From NCBI GenBank assembly GCA_004298115.1, contig SCRJ01000201.1, positions 1 to 33,698 of the forward strand: a stretch of 33,698 nt of DNA, in the 5' to 3' direction. The number at the start of each line of letters is the position of its first letter. The first letter of the stretch is position 1. Source of the stretch: Acidobacteriota bacterium (lineage in GTDB: Bacteria; Acidobacteriota; Thermoanaerobaculia; Thermoanaerobaculales; Thermoanaerobaculaceae). Made by a program: the position numbers and the translations under genes. A model generated the notes under the pieces. The model did no database searches, was not told the DNA's origin, and saw nothing but the letters and a program-made list of their open reading frames with translations. Below, piece by piece: positions 17,828 to 26,169 of the stretch.

Positions 17828-19282
17828 ATGAGCGACAAACCTCATGACCGTCAAAGGATGTTGTCCGGCCCGGATGCCGACCGCGAGAAGCGCTCCGCGG
17901 CCGGAAACTCCGTGCTGGCGGCCGTCTTTCTGACGGGCGTCAAGGCCGTGGTGGGCGTCACGACCGGGTCCCTCGGCATCCTCGCCGAGGCGGCGCACTC
18001 CGGCCTCGACCTCGTGGCGGCCGTCGTGACGCTTTTCGCCGTGCGCGTTTCCGGTCGGCCGGCCGACCGCGAGCACACGTACGGCCACGGCAAGGTCGAG
18101 AACCTCTCGGCGCTGTTCGAGGCCGCGCTCCTGCTCGCCACGTGCGCGTGGATCATCTACGAGGCGGCCCAGCGCCTGTTGTTCAAGACCGTCGCAATCG
18201 AGGCGTCGGCGTGGGCGTTCGCCATCATGGCGGTCTCGATCGTGGTGGATTTCACGCGCTCCCGCATCCTGGCGCGCGTCGCCAAGAAGTACGACAGCCA
18301 GGCGCTCGAGGCCGACGCCCTGCACTTCTCCACCGACATCTACTCCTCGGCCGTCGTGATCCTCGGCCTCGTCGGCGTCTACTTCTCCAAACGCCCCGGG
18401 TTGGAGTGGCTCGTCAAGGCCGATGCGGTCGCCGCCCTCGGGGTCGCGGCGATCGTGGTGTGGATTTCGGTTCAGCTCGGCCGCAAGACCATCGCCGTGC
18501 TGCTGGACGAGATCCCGCCGGAGCTTCGCGACGGCCTCGTCCGCGCCGTCCGGGTCCCTGGCGTCGTGCAGGTCGGCCGCCTCCGTGTGCGGCGGAGCGG
18601 CCCCGAGACGTTCGCCGACGTCACGCTCACGGTCGAGCCCGACACGGGCTTGCCGATGGCGCATGCGATCGCCACCGCAGCCGAGTCCGCGGCGCGCCGC
18701 CTCCTGCCGGGGGCGGACGTCGTGGTCCACGTGGAGCCTTCCGACTCCGACTCCAGGGGGGAGCGGGATGACCTCGCGCCCCTGGCCCACCGCGTGGCGG
18801 GCAGTCTCGGCCTCGCGGCCCACGACATCCACGTCCACAACGTCCTCGGCGCCCGTTCGCTCGAGCTGCACCTCGAGGTCGACCCCGCGCTCTCGCTCGC
18901 GGCCGCCCACGCGAAGGCGACGGTGTTCGAACGGGCGCTCCGCGAGGCCAGCCCCGGCATCGGGCAGATCGTGACCCATATCGAGCCGCGCCCTGCCGTC
19001 CCGGGCGGCGTCCCGGTCGGCCCCGAGGACGAGGGCCAGGTGCTCGCCGTCCTCCACGAGCTGGCCGCCGACACCACCCTGCACTGCCACCCGCACAACG
19101 TCACCGTGCACCGGACGGACGACGGTGCGTTGGCCGTCTCGTTCCACTGCGCGCTCGACCCCGACACGGGAATCACGGCGGCGCACGATCTCACCGAGCG
19201 CGTCGAACGCGAGCTGCGCGCGCGCCTCCCGAGGATCGGCCGCGTCGTCATCCACCCCGAACCGTTGGTTGGGCAGAAGTAG
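17828..19282 (+). CDS. Cation diffusion facilitator with three cytoplasmic domains
   Basis: A 484-residue inner-membrane metal/proton antiporter of the CDF family, exporting Zn2+ or a similar divalent ion. The membrane domain (about 25-225) has six helices. The Zn-site signature is complete: His57-x3-Asp61 (AEAAHSGLD) in helix 2 and His166-x3-Asp170 (LHFSTDIYSS) in helix 5. HTYGHGKVENLSALFEA is also typical. A usual CDF ends after one dimerisation domain of about 80 residues. Here three related segments follow: about 228-316 (PPELRDGLVRAVRVPGVVQV...VVVHVEPSD), 320-397 (LAPLAHRVAGSLGLAAHDIHVHNV...IVTHIEPRP) and 406-482 (VLAVLHELAADTTLHCHPHNVTVH...VVIHPEPLV). Each ends with a V-H-x-E/P-P motif, so two extra copies of the metal-sensing domain seem to be fused. 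It starts at ATG 17828, next to a strong promoter, divergent from the peroxiredoxin. Confidence 0.93.
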   Translation: MSDKPHDRQRMLSGPDADREKRSAAGNSVLAAVFLTGVKAVVGVTTGSLGILAEAAHSGLDLVAAVVTLFAVRVSGRPADREHTYGHGKVENLSALFEAALLLATCAWIIYEAAQRLLFKTVAIEASAWAFAIMAVSIVVDFTRSRILARVAKKYDSQALEADALHFSTDIYSSAVVILGLVGVYFSKRPGLEWLVKADAVAALGVAAIVVWISVQLGRKTIAVLLDEIPPELRDGLVRAVRVPGVVQVGRLRVRRSGPETFADVTLTVEPDTGLPMAHAIATAAESAARRLLPGADVVVHVEPSDSDSRGERDDLAPLAHRVAGSLGLAAHDIHVHNVLGARSLELHLEVDPALSLAAAHAKATVFERALREASPGIGQIVTHIEPRPAVPGGVPVGPEDEGQVLAVLHELAADTTLHCHPHNVTVHRTDDGALAVSFHCALDPDTGITAAHDLTERVERELRARLPRIGRVVIHPEPLVGQK

Positions 19283-19390
19283 AGAGTCAGGGAAGAAGTA
19301 AGAGGAGAAAGGGTAAACGGTAGAAGGAATACGGAAAGACCAAGAAGCCGGACCCTGACGTTCTTTCTGCCTTCTCCCTGCTTCCGTCTC
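19283..19390. other. Purine/pyrimidine-skewed spacer between convergent genes
   Basis: The top strand is almost purely purine from 19283 to about 19355 (AGAGAGTCAGGGAAGAAGT and similar) and then pyrimidine-rich (TTCTTTCTGCCTTCTCCCTG) to about 19395. It is clearly less GC-rich than the flanking genes. The two halves are roughly complementary, so a loose hairpin or bidirectional termination is possible. No gene is supported. Confidence 0.5.
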
Positions 19391-19405
19391 CCCTGTCCTC
19401 GCGGG

Positions 19406-20617
19406 CTACGCGCCGAACTTCGCGACCTTTCCGGCCGCGGCCAACGCCTCGGCGAGCAGGAAGCGTAGCGGCATCCGGCCGAACCCCCCACCGACGCACT
19501 CGCTCTCCGAGAACGCCGTCACGCCATCGCGGAACACGCGCCCCGGCGCCCAGATCAGCCCCGGCACCGGGTGCCAGGAGTGCGCCTTGAGCGCCACCGG
19601 CGTCGAGTGGTCGGCGCTCACGATCACGACGTCGAACCCGTCGCCCAGGATCTCCGGCAGCAGCGCGTCGACCTCCTCGACGACCGCGCACTTGCGGTCG
19701 AAGTCGCCGTCCTCGCCGGCCTTGTCGGTGTACTTGACGTGCACGAACAGGAAGTCGTGGCCTTCCCGCGCCGCCCGCACCGCCGCGGGGAACTCGCCCA
19801 GGGCCGGGGGCGGCGGCGGCATCTCCATCCCGACGAGACGCGCCAACCCGCGGTACATCGGGTAGGTCGCGACGCACACGGGCCGCAGGCGGAAGCGCTC
19901 GGTCAGCGACGGGATCTTCGGCAGCGAGTCGAAGCCCCGCAGCAGGACGCCGTTCGCGCGCGGCTCGCCGCGGAGGATCTTGTCCGCGGCCTTGACGAAC
20001 GCGGCGACGATGGCGGCCGTCGGCCGGGACGCGGCGTCCAGCGCCTTCACCGGCAGGGGCGGTACGCCGGTGCGCTGCGGATCGGTGTCGGCCAGGCGAT
20101 GGCCGAGCCTCGCGCCGCGAACGATCAGCGCGCCGCGGTGCTCCGCCTCGGTCTCGACGAAGACCTCGACGCCCTTCGGGGGCGGGATCTCGCGAAGCCT
20201 CGCGACCAGGCGGCGGTTCTCCTCGGTGGGGATCCTCCCCGCCCGCCGATCCGAGACCTTCCCTTCGGCGTCGACGGTGCAGAAGTTGAAGCGTGCGGCG
20301 ACGTCGCCGGGTTGCAGGGCGAAATCGATCCCGACGGCGGAGAGCACGCCACGCCCGATCTCGTACTCGCTCGGGTCGTACCCGAAAAGACCGAGGTGGC
20401 CGGGACCGGACCCCGGCGTGATCCCCGGTCCCACCGGGTCGAAGCGACCGCAGCAGCCGTCCCGCGCCAGGCGGTCCAGATTCGGCTTGTGGGCGGCGGC
20501 CAGCGGCGTCAACCCGTCCCCGTAGCGGGGCAGGTCGCCGAGCCCGTCCATCACCAGCATCAGGATCTTCGACGCCGTCTGCTCCGCCTGAGCTTCGACG
20601 ATCCGCATCGGATCCAT
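19406..20617 (-). CDS. apgM: 2,3-bisphosphoglycerate-independent phosphoglycerate mutase, archaeal type
   Basis: A 403-residue cytoplasmic enzyme interconverting 3- and 2-phosphoglycerate in glycolysis and gluconeogenesis. It belongs to the alkaline-phosphatase superfamily. Visible sites are the metal-binding LVMDGLGDLP (Asp24), the phospho-serine loop ITPGSGPGHLGLFGYDP with Ser70, HVKYTDKAGEDGD and VSADHSTP near the C-terminus. The length fits the roughly 400-residue archaeal family rather than the 510-residue bacterial GpmI. ATG 20617 has a GGAGGGA ribosome-binding site. The frame is open upstream to 20854 but overlaps the M14 gene there. Only 35 bases separate it from the upstream M14 peptidase gene on the same strand, so they are probably co-transcribed. 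This ApgM type is known in several bacterial phyla, so it is not by itself proof of recent transfer. Confidence 0.93.
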   Translation of the reverse strand: MDPMRIVEAQAEQTASKILMLVMDGLGDLPRYGDGLTPLAAAHKPNLDRLARDGCCGRFDPVGPGITPGSGPGHLGLFGYDPSEYEIGRGVLSAVGIDFALQPGDVAARFNFCTVDAEGKVSDRRAGRIPTEENRRLVARLREIPPPKGVEVFVETEAEHRGALIVRGARLGHRLADTDPQRTGVPPLPVKALDAASRPTAAIVAAFVKAADKILRGEPRANGVLLRGFDSLPKIPSLTERFRLRPVCVATYPMYRGLARLVGMEMPPPPPALGEFPAAVRAAREGHDFLFVHVKYTDKAGEDGDFDRKCAVVEEVDALLPEILGDGFDVVIVSADHSTPVALKAHSWHPVPGLIWAPGRVFRDGVTAFSESECVGGGFGRMPLRFLLAEALAAAGKVAKFGA

Positions 20618-20652
20618 GATTCCCTCCCTGCCGCCCGTCGACGGCCTCCGCG

Positions 20653-23271
20653 CTACGACCGGCTGCCCTTCTCGCCCGCCGGCGAGTCCGCGCGGGCCAT
20701 CCGCTCGACCACCGCGTTGAACAGGAGCGGGAACGTCGCCTCGGTTTGCCCGCGGAAGTACGGCGCGAACGCGAACAGCACCGCGTGCCCGGCGCCGCGG
20801 GTCACCTCGACCACGGCCGCCCGCCGCCGCAGCTTTTCCTCGCCGCGCACCCACCCCGAGAGGACGAGCGGCTCATCGGGGAAGTACGCAACCACCCGGC
20901 TGGCCTGATCGCCGACGACCGGCCTGGTCTGAAAGGCGGTCCCCCACTCCACCATGGCGGCGATCCGAGCGGGGAGCCCGGCGCCGAGCGGGGACGCGCG
21001 GTCGACCGCCAGATCCAGCAGCGCCCCGGGGCAACGGAACGCCTCGGGCCCGGCGCCCTTGAGCGTGTCGGTCACGGGCAGCTCGAGCGTCTCGGAAAGC
21101 CAGTCGGCCGACGGGCCGAACGCGAGCACCGTCCCGCCGGCCGCGAAGAACCGGCGCACCGCCTCGACGCCCTCCTTGCCGATGCCCCGGCGGAACTCGG
21201 GCGGCGCCGGCGCCGGGCCGCGTTGCTGCGGCCCGTCGACGAGGGTCTTCCCCTCGAGCGGCGGCAGGACCAGCACGTCGACGTTTCCGGCGAACTCCCC
21301 GGAGGCGACCGCGGCGCTGCCCACGACCTCGACGTCGAACGCCGCGCCCTCGAGCACGAACCGCAGCCACCCCGCGTCCTCGAGACCGAAGTTCGGGTGG
21401 TACACGCCGACACGCACTCGGCGCAGCGCCACGGCCGGTTCGGGCCTCGAGACCGTGAGCACGCCCGTGACGCCGGAACTCGCCGCGATCTCGTCGCGCG
21501 CGCCGGCGGCGAGGCCCTCGATCACGAACGACCCGGCGGCGAGCGTCGCGGCGCCGACCGGGGCGGCCGCATCCAGACGGGCCACGCGAGCCCCACGCTG
21601 CAACGCCCGGTTGGCGGCCGCGAACCCGCCGAGCTGGCCGGCCGGGACGACGAATACGGCGCCCGCCCCCGTCGCAGCCGGCACGGACGGGGCCCAGGCC
21701 GCATCCACCTTCACCAGCTTCCCCGCCACCTCGCCCGCGACCGGCACCGCACGCACGCCGAGCTCGAGCGGCATGGTCCACGCGGTGACGTCGTACGGGA
21801 GCAGGATGTCGGCGTCCGGGGCCGGCGCGATCTCCGGGTAGCGCTGCCGCTCCATGACCTCGAGAAGGTACTGGCGGAGCGGCTGCGCCGCCGGGAAGAC
21901 GACGGTGCCGGCCGGGTACGTGACGCCGTCGGCCTCCACCGGGCCCGCAGCCGCCGCCCCCTCGACGCCGGCCTCGAGCAGGAGCCGCACCAGGTGCGCG
22001 CGCCGCGCGGGGTCGCCCTCCGGGGGGACCAGGTAGGCGCGCGGCGCTGCGTTCGCGCCGCGCTCGGCGGCCTGCGCCGCCATCGTGGCGACGTCGCGCA
22101 GCACGGCCGCGCGCTGGGTCGCCGCGAACTCCACGGTGGCGTTCATGATGACGAGCTGATAGGAGACGGCGTCGGCGAGGCCCCACGTGCCACCCCGCCA
22201 GGGGTTGGGGAAGTTGACCTGCGGCCGGTAGGCGACGAGCCCCTTCCCGCCACCGTGCAGCTCGTTCTCGTCGATCCTGATCGGGGTCGCGAGGGCCGCG
22301 CCGGCCGTCTCCGTGAGCACCCCGAAGACGTTCTTCCACCAGCCGGTGTTGCGGGTGCCGCCGATCCAGTTGCCGTCGAACGTCCACCCGGACACCACGC
22401 CGCTCTTCCCCGCCTCCTCCAGCCGCAGCGACATCAGGGTGCCGAGGTGCGAGGTGACGCGCCACACGAACGGGTGGACGTTCGGCGCGATCGGGTCCGC
22501 GAACGGCGGTACGAACTGCCGGGGCCCGGTCGGACCCATCATGTGGAGATCGAGGAAGAGCTGGGGGTGCCAGTCGCGGTACACGAAACGGTTGAGCGCC
22601 CGGCTCTCCGGCTGCGTCAGGTAGACGAAGTCGCGGTTGTTGTCGTGCCCGCCGTAGCGGTGGTACAGGAACGGCGGCTGCGACCCCTCGTACGCCGTCC
22701 CCAGCCACTTCCGGTACCACGCGACCGTGGCCTCCTGACCGTCGGGGTTGAGCGAGGGCACGATCAGCAGGACCATGCGGTCGAGCCACTGCGCCTCGGG
22801 GCTCCCCTCGGGAGCGGCGGCGAGCCGGTACGCCAGCAGCAGCGCGGCCTGCGGCCCCGCCACCTCGTTGGCGTGAATTCCGGCCGTGATCAGCGCGCAG
22901 CTGGGCAAACCCGCGATCAAACGTTCGCGCTCGGGCGCATCGAGTCCGCGCGGGTCCGCGACCCGCGCCCACCCGGCGCGCAGCTCCTCCAGCCGGGCCA
23001 CGTTCGCCGCGCTGCTGACGACCGCCGCGACCATCGTCCGGCCCTCGACGGTCGGACCCAGGGCGACCACGCGCACGCGGCCGCTCGCCGCGGCGAGGGC
23101 GCGCAGGTACCGCTCGCTCTGTGTGTAGCTCGCCAGCACCCGGTCGGCGCCGACGTCGATGCCGAGCACGTCGCGCGGCGACGGCGGCGCGGGAAACGTC
23201 CCCGCGGAGCCGACGACGCCGTTGAGAACGAGCAACGCCGCGCACGCCAACGTCAAGCGATGGATCTTCAT
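20653..23271 (-). CDS. Exported M14-family zinc carboxypeptidase with C-terminal amidotransferase-like domain
   Basis: An 872-residue protein with a signal peptide (about 1-23, MKIHRLTLACAALLVLNGVVGSAG), predicted periplasmic or secreted. The M14 domain (about 45-330) shows the zinc ligands His133 and Glu136 (GIHANEVAG) and His243 (LFLDLHMMGP), with Arg213 (NNRDF) for substrate carboxylate and catalytic Glu321 (GVLTETAG). It should hydrolyse C-terminal residues from peptides. The long rest has a middle region with Gly/Ala-rich strands and a C-terminal region (about 615-850) containing VGVYHPNFGLEDAGW...VDVLVLPPLEG...GGTVLAFGPSADW, a glutamine-amidotransferase-like Rossmann fold seen in many bacterial M14 proteins; its usual nucleophile is not evident. 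ATG 23271 follows GGAGGCGGG. The upstream frame to 23298 adds nine residues without a better site. It is the first gene of a leftward pair with apgM and divergent from the glycan operon. Confidence 0.9.
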   Translation of the reverse strand: MKIHRLTLACAALLVLNGVVGSAGTFPAPPSPRDVLGIDVGADRVLASYTQSERYLRALAAASGRVRVVALGPTVEGRTMVAAVVSSAANVARLEELRAGWARVADPRGLDAPERERLIAGLPSCALITAGIHANEVAGPQAALLLAYRLAAAPEGSPEAQWLDRMVLLIVPSLNPDGQEATVAWYRKWLGTAYEGSQPPFLYHRYGGHDNNRDFVYLTQPESRALNRFVYRDWHPQLFLDLHMMGPTGPRQFVPPFADPIAPNVHPFVWRVTSHLGTLMSLRLEEAGKSGVVSGWTFDGNWIGGTRNTGWWKNVFGVLTETAGAALATPIRIDENELHGGGKGLVAYRPQVNFPNPWRGGTWGLADAVSYQLVIMNATVEFAATQRAAVLRDVATMAAQAAERGANAAPRAYLVPPEGDPARRAHLVRLLLEAGVEGAAAAGPVEADGVTYPAGTVVFPAAQPLRQYLLEVMERQRYPEIAPAPDADILLPYDVTAWTMPLELGVRAVPVAGEVAGKLVKVDAAWAPSVPAATGAGAVFVVPAGQLGGFAAANRALQRGARVARLDAAAPVGAATLAAGSFVIEGLAAGARDEIAASSGVTGVLTVSRPEPAVALRRVRVGVYHPNFGLEDAGWLRFVLEGAAFDVEVVGSAAVASGEFAGNVDVLVLPPLEGKTLVDGPQQRGPAPAPPEFRRGIGKEGVEAVRRFFAAGGTVLAFGPSADWLSETLELPVTDTLKGAGPEAFRCPGALLDLAVDRASPLGAGLPARIAAMVEWGTAFQTRPVVGDQASRVVAYFPDEPLVLSGWVRGEEKLRRRAAVVEVTRGAGHAVLFAFAPYFRGQTEATFPLLFNAVVERMARADSPAGEKGSRS

Positions 23272-23353
23272 CCCGCCTCCGCGGCGACAAGGGTACACTC
23301 TTCCACGCGGATCGGGACAGCCGCGGCGCGCCCGTCGCGGCGGCCGCTCGCGC

Positions 23354-23383
23354 TTGGGAGCGCCCCTGCGGTGCTGCTAGACT
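23354..23383 (+). promoter_or_regulatory. Putative promoter of the glycan operon
   Basis: TTGGGA (23354-23359) and TAGACT (23378-23383) are 18 bases apart, just ahead of the first gene at 23411. The -10 sits in the same CTAGACTC context as the PFOR promoter. Both boxes match the consensus at about four of six positions. Confidence 0.45.
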
Positions 23384-23410
23384 CGGAACTCTGAGCGAGG
23401 TGCTCGCCCT

Positions 23411-25096
23411 TTGCCCGCCACCGCGATCCGCTACGCCACGAGCCGGGAGCGCTGGGTCGCCCTGACGCTCCTGGGCACAGGCCTGGTCCTGAGGGTGCCC
23501 TATCTCTACCGCTACCGCTTCAACTCGGACGAGGCGCAACACCTCCACGTCGTCTGGGGGTGGACGAAGGGGATGCTCCCGTACCGCGACCTCTTCGACA
23601 ACCACTCGCCGCTCTTCCACATCCTGACGGCGCCGGTCCTGGGGCTCGTCGGGGAACGGCCCGACGCGCTCGTCCTCATGCGCGTGGCGATGGTGCCGCT
23701 CTACCTGATCTCGTTGGGGCTCACATACCTCCTCGCGCGCCGCCTCTTCGACGCGCGGGTCGCGCTCTTCGCGGCCGCGCTCGCCGGCCTTCACTACGAG
23801 TTCTTCTTCAAGTCGCTCGAGTTCCGCACCGACGACCTGTGGGTGGTCGGGTGGCTCGCCGCCCTCGCGGTCCTGGCGGGCGGCCCGCCCGCCGCCGGCC
23901 GCGTCTTCGCCGCCGCCGCGGTGCTCGGCGCCGCGCTCGCCGTCTCGCAGAAGACGGCCCTCCTCGTCGCCGCGCTCGCCGCGTCGGCGGTCCTCGTCGC
24001 CGCGCTGTCGGCCGAGATCCGGGCGGCGTTCCCGGCGAGGCGGCTCGTCACCCTCGGTGCGGCCGCGGCCGCCGGCCTGCTCCTGCTCCCCGCCGCCATC
24101 GCGGCGTTCTTCGCGGCGCGGGGTGCGCTCGGAGCGCTCGCGTACGGCGTCATCGGCCACAACGTCCTGCCGGGGCTCGGCGCCTGGAACGAGCCCTGGC
24201 GCCTGGCGCTCCTCCCGTCGGGCGGGCTGGCGGCGGCGTGGGTGGCGGCGCCGCGGCTGCGCGCCGCCGGCCGCGACCGCATCCGGGTCCTGCGCGTCGT
24301 CGTCTTCCTGACCGTGGCGCTCTACGTCCTCGCCCTCGAAGGGTTCTGGCCGCTCGTCACCGGCCAGGACTACCTGCCGGTCTGGCCGCTCGCCGCCATC
24401 GCCGCCATCGCCGGCTGCCAGTACTGGGAGGACCGGCTCAGCGCGCGGGGCGCCGGCCGGCGGGCGCTCCCGGCCGCGGTCGTTCTCGCCGTGCTCGTCG
24501 CGGAGCTCGGCGTGATCGTCTTCAAGGGACCGATCTGGCGCGACCGCGGGCGCGCGCAGACGGCGCTGCTCGCGGACGTCCTGCGCCTGACCGACGGCCG
24601 CGATTACGTGATGGACGCTAAGGGCGAGACCGTGTTCCGCCGCCGCCCGTACTTCTGGGTGTTGGAAACGATCACGAGGGCGAGGCTGCGCCGCGGCCTG
24701 CTCTCCGACACGATCCCCGAGGCGATCGTGCGCACGGGTTGCCACGTCGCCGTTCCCGACAGCGCGAGCTTCCCCGAGCGCGGGCGCGCGTTCCTCAACG
24801 CCAACTTCATCTCCGTGGGCCGCCTCCGCGTCGCGGGCTGCCGGTTGGAACGGCTCGGACCCGCCGGGGCGCCGGTGCCGTTCGCGATCGCGGTCCCCGG
24901 CTTGTACACCGTGGTCACGCCGGACGGCCCGGCGGCCGGGGCCATCGACGGCGAGGCGGGCGCCGGCCCGCGCTTCCTGGCGGCGGGGGCCCACGAGTTC
25001 ACGCCGGCGAGCCGCCCGCAACGGCTCGAGGTCGTGTGGGCGAAGGCGATCGCGCGGGGCTTTTCGCCGTTCGGGCCGCGCCGGGGCGCGCCGTGA
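23411..25096 (+). CDS. GT39-like membrane glycosyltransferase
   Basis: A 561-residue polytopic inner-membrane protein of the PMT/ArnT (GT-C) superfamily, which transfers sugars from polyprenyl-phosphate donors on the periplasmic side. It has about ten to twelve hydrophobic helices over residues 15-430. The first periplasmic loop carries the acidic pair Asp40-Glu41 in NSDEAQHLH, and PYRDLFDNHSPLFH (57-70) matches the second conserved loop of this family. After the last helix there is a small soluble C-terminal domain (about 440-555) rich in beta strands. The start is TTG 23411 with GAGCGAGG nearby; the site is weak. It ends in TGA, with the next gene's GTG overlapping (GTGA, four bases). The acceptor is unknown; the operon suggests a cell-surface glycan or glycolipid. 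Confidence 0.8.
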   Translation: MPATAIRYATSRERWVALTLLGTGLVLRVPYLYRYRFNSDEAQHLHVVWGWTKGMLPYRDLFDNHSPLFHILTAPVLGLVGERPDALVLMRVAMVPLYLISLGLTYLLARRLFDARVALFAAALAGLHYEFFFKSLEFRTDDLWVVGWLAALAVLAGGPPAAGRVFAAAAVLGAALAVSQKTALLVAALAASAVLVAALSAEIRAAFPARRLVTLGAAAAAGLLLLPAAIAAFFAARGALGALAYGVIGHNVLPGLGAWNEPWRLALLPSGGLAAAWVAAPRLRAAGRDRIRVLRVVVFLTVALYVLALEGFWPLVTGQDYLPVWPLAAIAAIAGCQYWEDRLSARGAGRRALPAAVVLAVLVAELGVIVFKGPIWRDRGRAQTALLADVLRLTDGRDYVMDAKGETVFRRRPYFWVLETITRARLRRGLLSDTIPEAIVRTGCHVAVPDSASFPERGRAFLNANFISVGRLRVAGCRLERLGPAGAPVPFAIAVPGLYTVVTPDGPAAGAIDGEAGAGPRFLAAGAHEFTPASRPQRLEVVWAKAIARGFSPFGPRRGAP

Positions 25097-26169
25097 TCCG
25101 CTCGCTCGCCCTCGGCCCGACCGACCGACTCCTCGTCCTCCTCCCCCACCCCGACGACGAGAGCGTCGCCGCGGGCGGGCTGCTGCAGCACGCCCTCGAG
25201 GTCGGCTCGCGGCTCCTCGTCGTGTTCTTCACCGACGGCGACAACAACCCGTGGGCGCAGCGGGCGAGTGAGCTGCGCTGGCGGATCGGCCCCGCCGATC
25301 GAGCCCGCTTCGCCGCGCGGCGGCGGGACGAGGTCCGCGCCGCGCTCGGCCGGCTCGGCGTGCCGCTGGACGCCGTCCGTTTTCTCGGTTTTCCCGATCA
25401 GGGGACCACCGACCTCCTGCTCCACGGCAACGAGGTGGCCTTCCGCGCCGTCCTCGAGGCCATCGAAACGTGGGCGCCGACCGTGGTCGGCGGACCTTCA
25501 CTGTTCGACCTCCACCCCGATCACAGCGCTCTGGCCGTGCTCGCGGAGTTCGCGCTTGCGGCCCTGCGGGAAACGACGGGCGTGCGCTCTCGCATCCGCT
25601 ACCTGGTGCACAACCCGGGGCTCCTCTCGCGCCTCGACGAGGGCGCCCTCGTGCTGCCGTTGTCGGAGGCGCAACGGGAGCGCAAGAAGGCGGCCATCGC
25701 CTGCCACAAGACCCAACTCGTGTTGCGCGGCTCATGGCTGCTGTCGTTCGCCGGCGGCGACGAGAGGTTCTACCTCGAGGAGTCCCCATTCGGCGGCGAT
25801 CACCACCCGGTCGTCGGTTGCCGCCGCGAGGGCGGGGTGGTGGCGATCGAGGTGGCGTCGGGCGCGCACCTCCGTGCCTTCGGCCGCCGCACGCTCTGCC
25901 TCGTCGGCTGCGACGGCGGCGTAACCGGCGCCGCGATCGACCTGCCGCCGCACGGCGGCCGCGTGGCCGTGCGCGACCCGCGCACCGGCCGGGTTCTCGG
26001 CGAGGGCGAGTTCCACGGCGCCCGCGGCCGGGGAACGGTCGTCGTTCCCGCCGAACTCGCGCCGCCGGGCGCGGTGACGTTCGCGAAGATCGAACACGCG
26101 CGCGGCTTCTTCGACGAAGCGGGCTGGAAAGCCCTTGCGGCGGCGGGGCGGCCGGGAACCCGATCATGA
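25093..26169 (+). CDS. PIG-L family deacetylase with C-terminal extension
   Basis: A 358-residue protein of the PIG-L/LmbE family: zinc-dependent removal of N-acetyl from sugars such as N-acetylglucosaminyl lipids or GlcNAc-inositol. The metal site is clear: HPDDE (His19, Asp21, Asp22) near the N-terminus and a distal HPDH (His141, His144). The catalytic domain covers about 10-240. The remaining 115 residues are beta-rich (GGVVAIEVASGAHLRAFGRRTLCLVGCDGG...) and not part of the usual fold. GTG 25093 overlaps the preceding stop by four bases; the frame upstream of it is a shadow of the GT39 gene. The last codons overlap the histidine kinase start (ATGA). Its tight coupling to a GT39-like transferase suggests the two act on the same glycan, but the substrate is not shown by the sequence. 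Confidence 0.88.
   Translation: MIRSLALGPTDRLLVLLPHPDDESVAAGGLLQHALEVGSRLLVVFFTDGDNNPWAQRASELRWRIGPADRARFAARRRDEVRAALGRLGVPLDAVRFLGFPDQGTTDLLLHGNEVAFRAVLEAIETWAPTVVGGPSLFDLHPDHSALAVLAEFALAALRETTGVRSRIRYLVHNPGLLSRLDEGALVLPLSEAQRERKKAAIACHKTQLVLRGSWLLSFAGGDERFYLEESPFGGDHHPVVGCRREGGVVAIEVASGAHLRAFGRRTLCLVGCDGGVTGAAIDLPPHGGRVAVRDPRTGRVLGEGEFHGARGRGTVVVPAELAPPGAVTFAKIEHARGFFDEAGWKALAAAGRPGTRS

Noticed and set aside
20873-25021. 1,382-codon leftward open frame across the M14 and GT39 genes
   Set aside because: Arg-rich frame-shadow sequence; the M14 frame and the GT39 frame on the other strand carry the conserved motifs.
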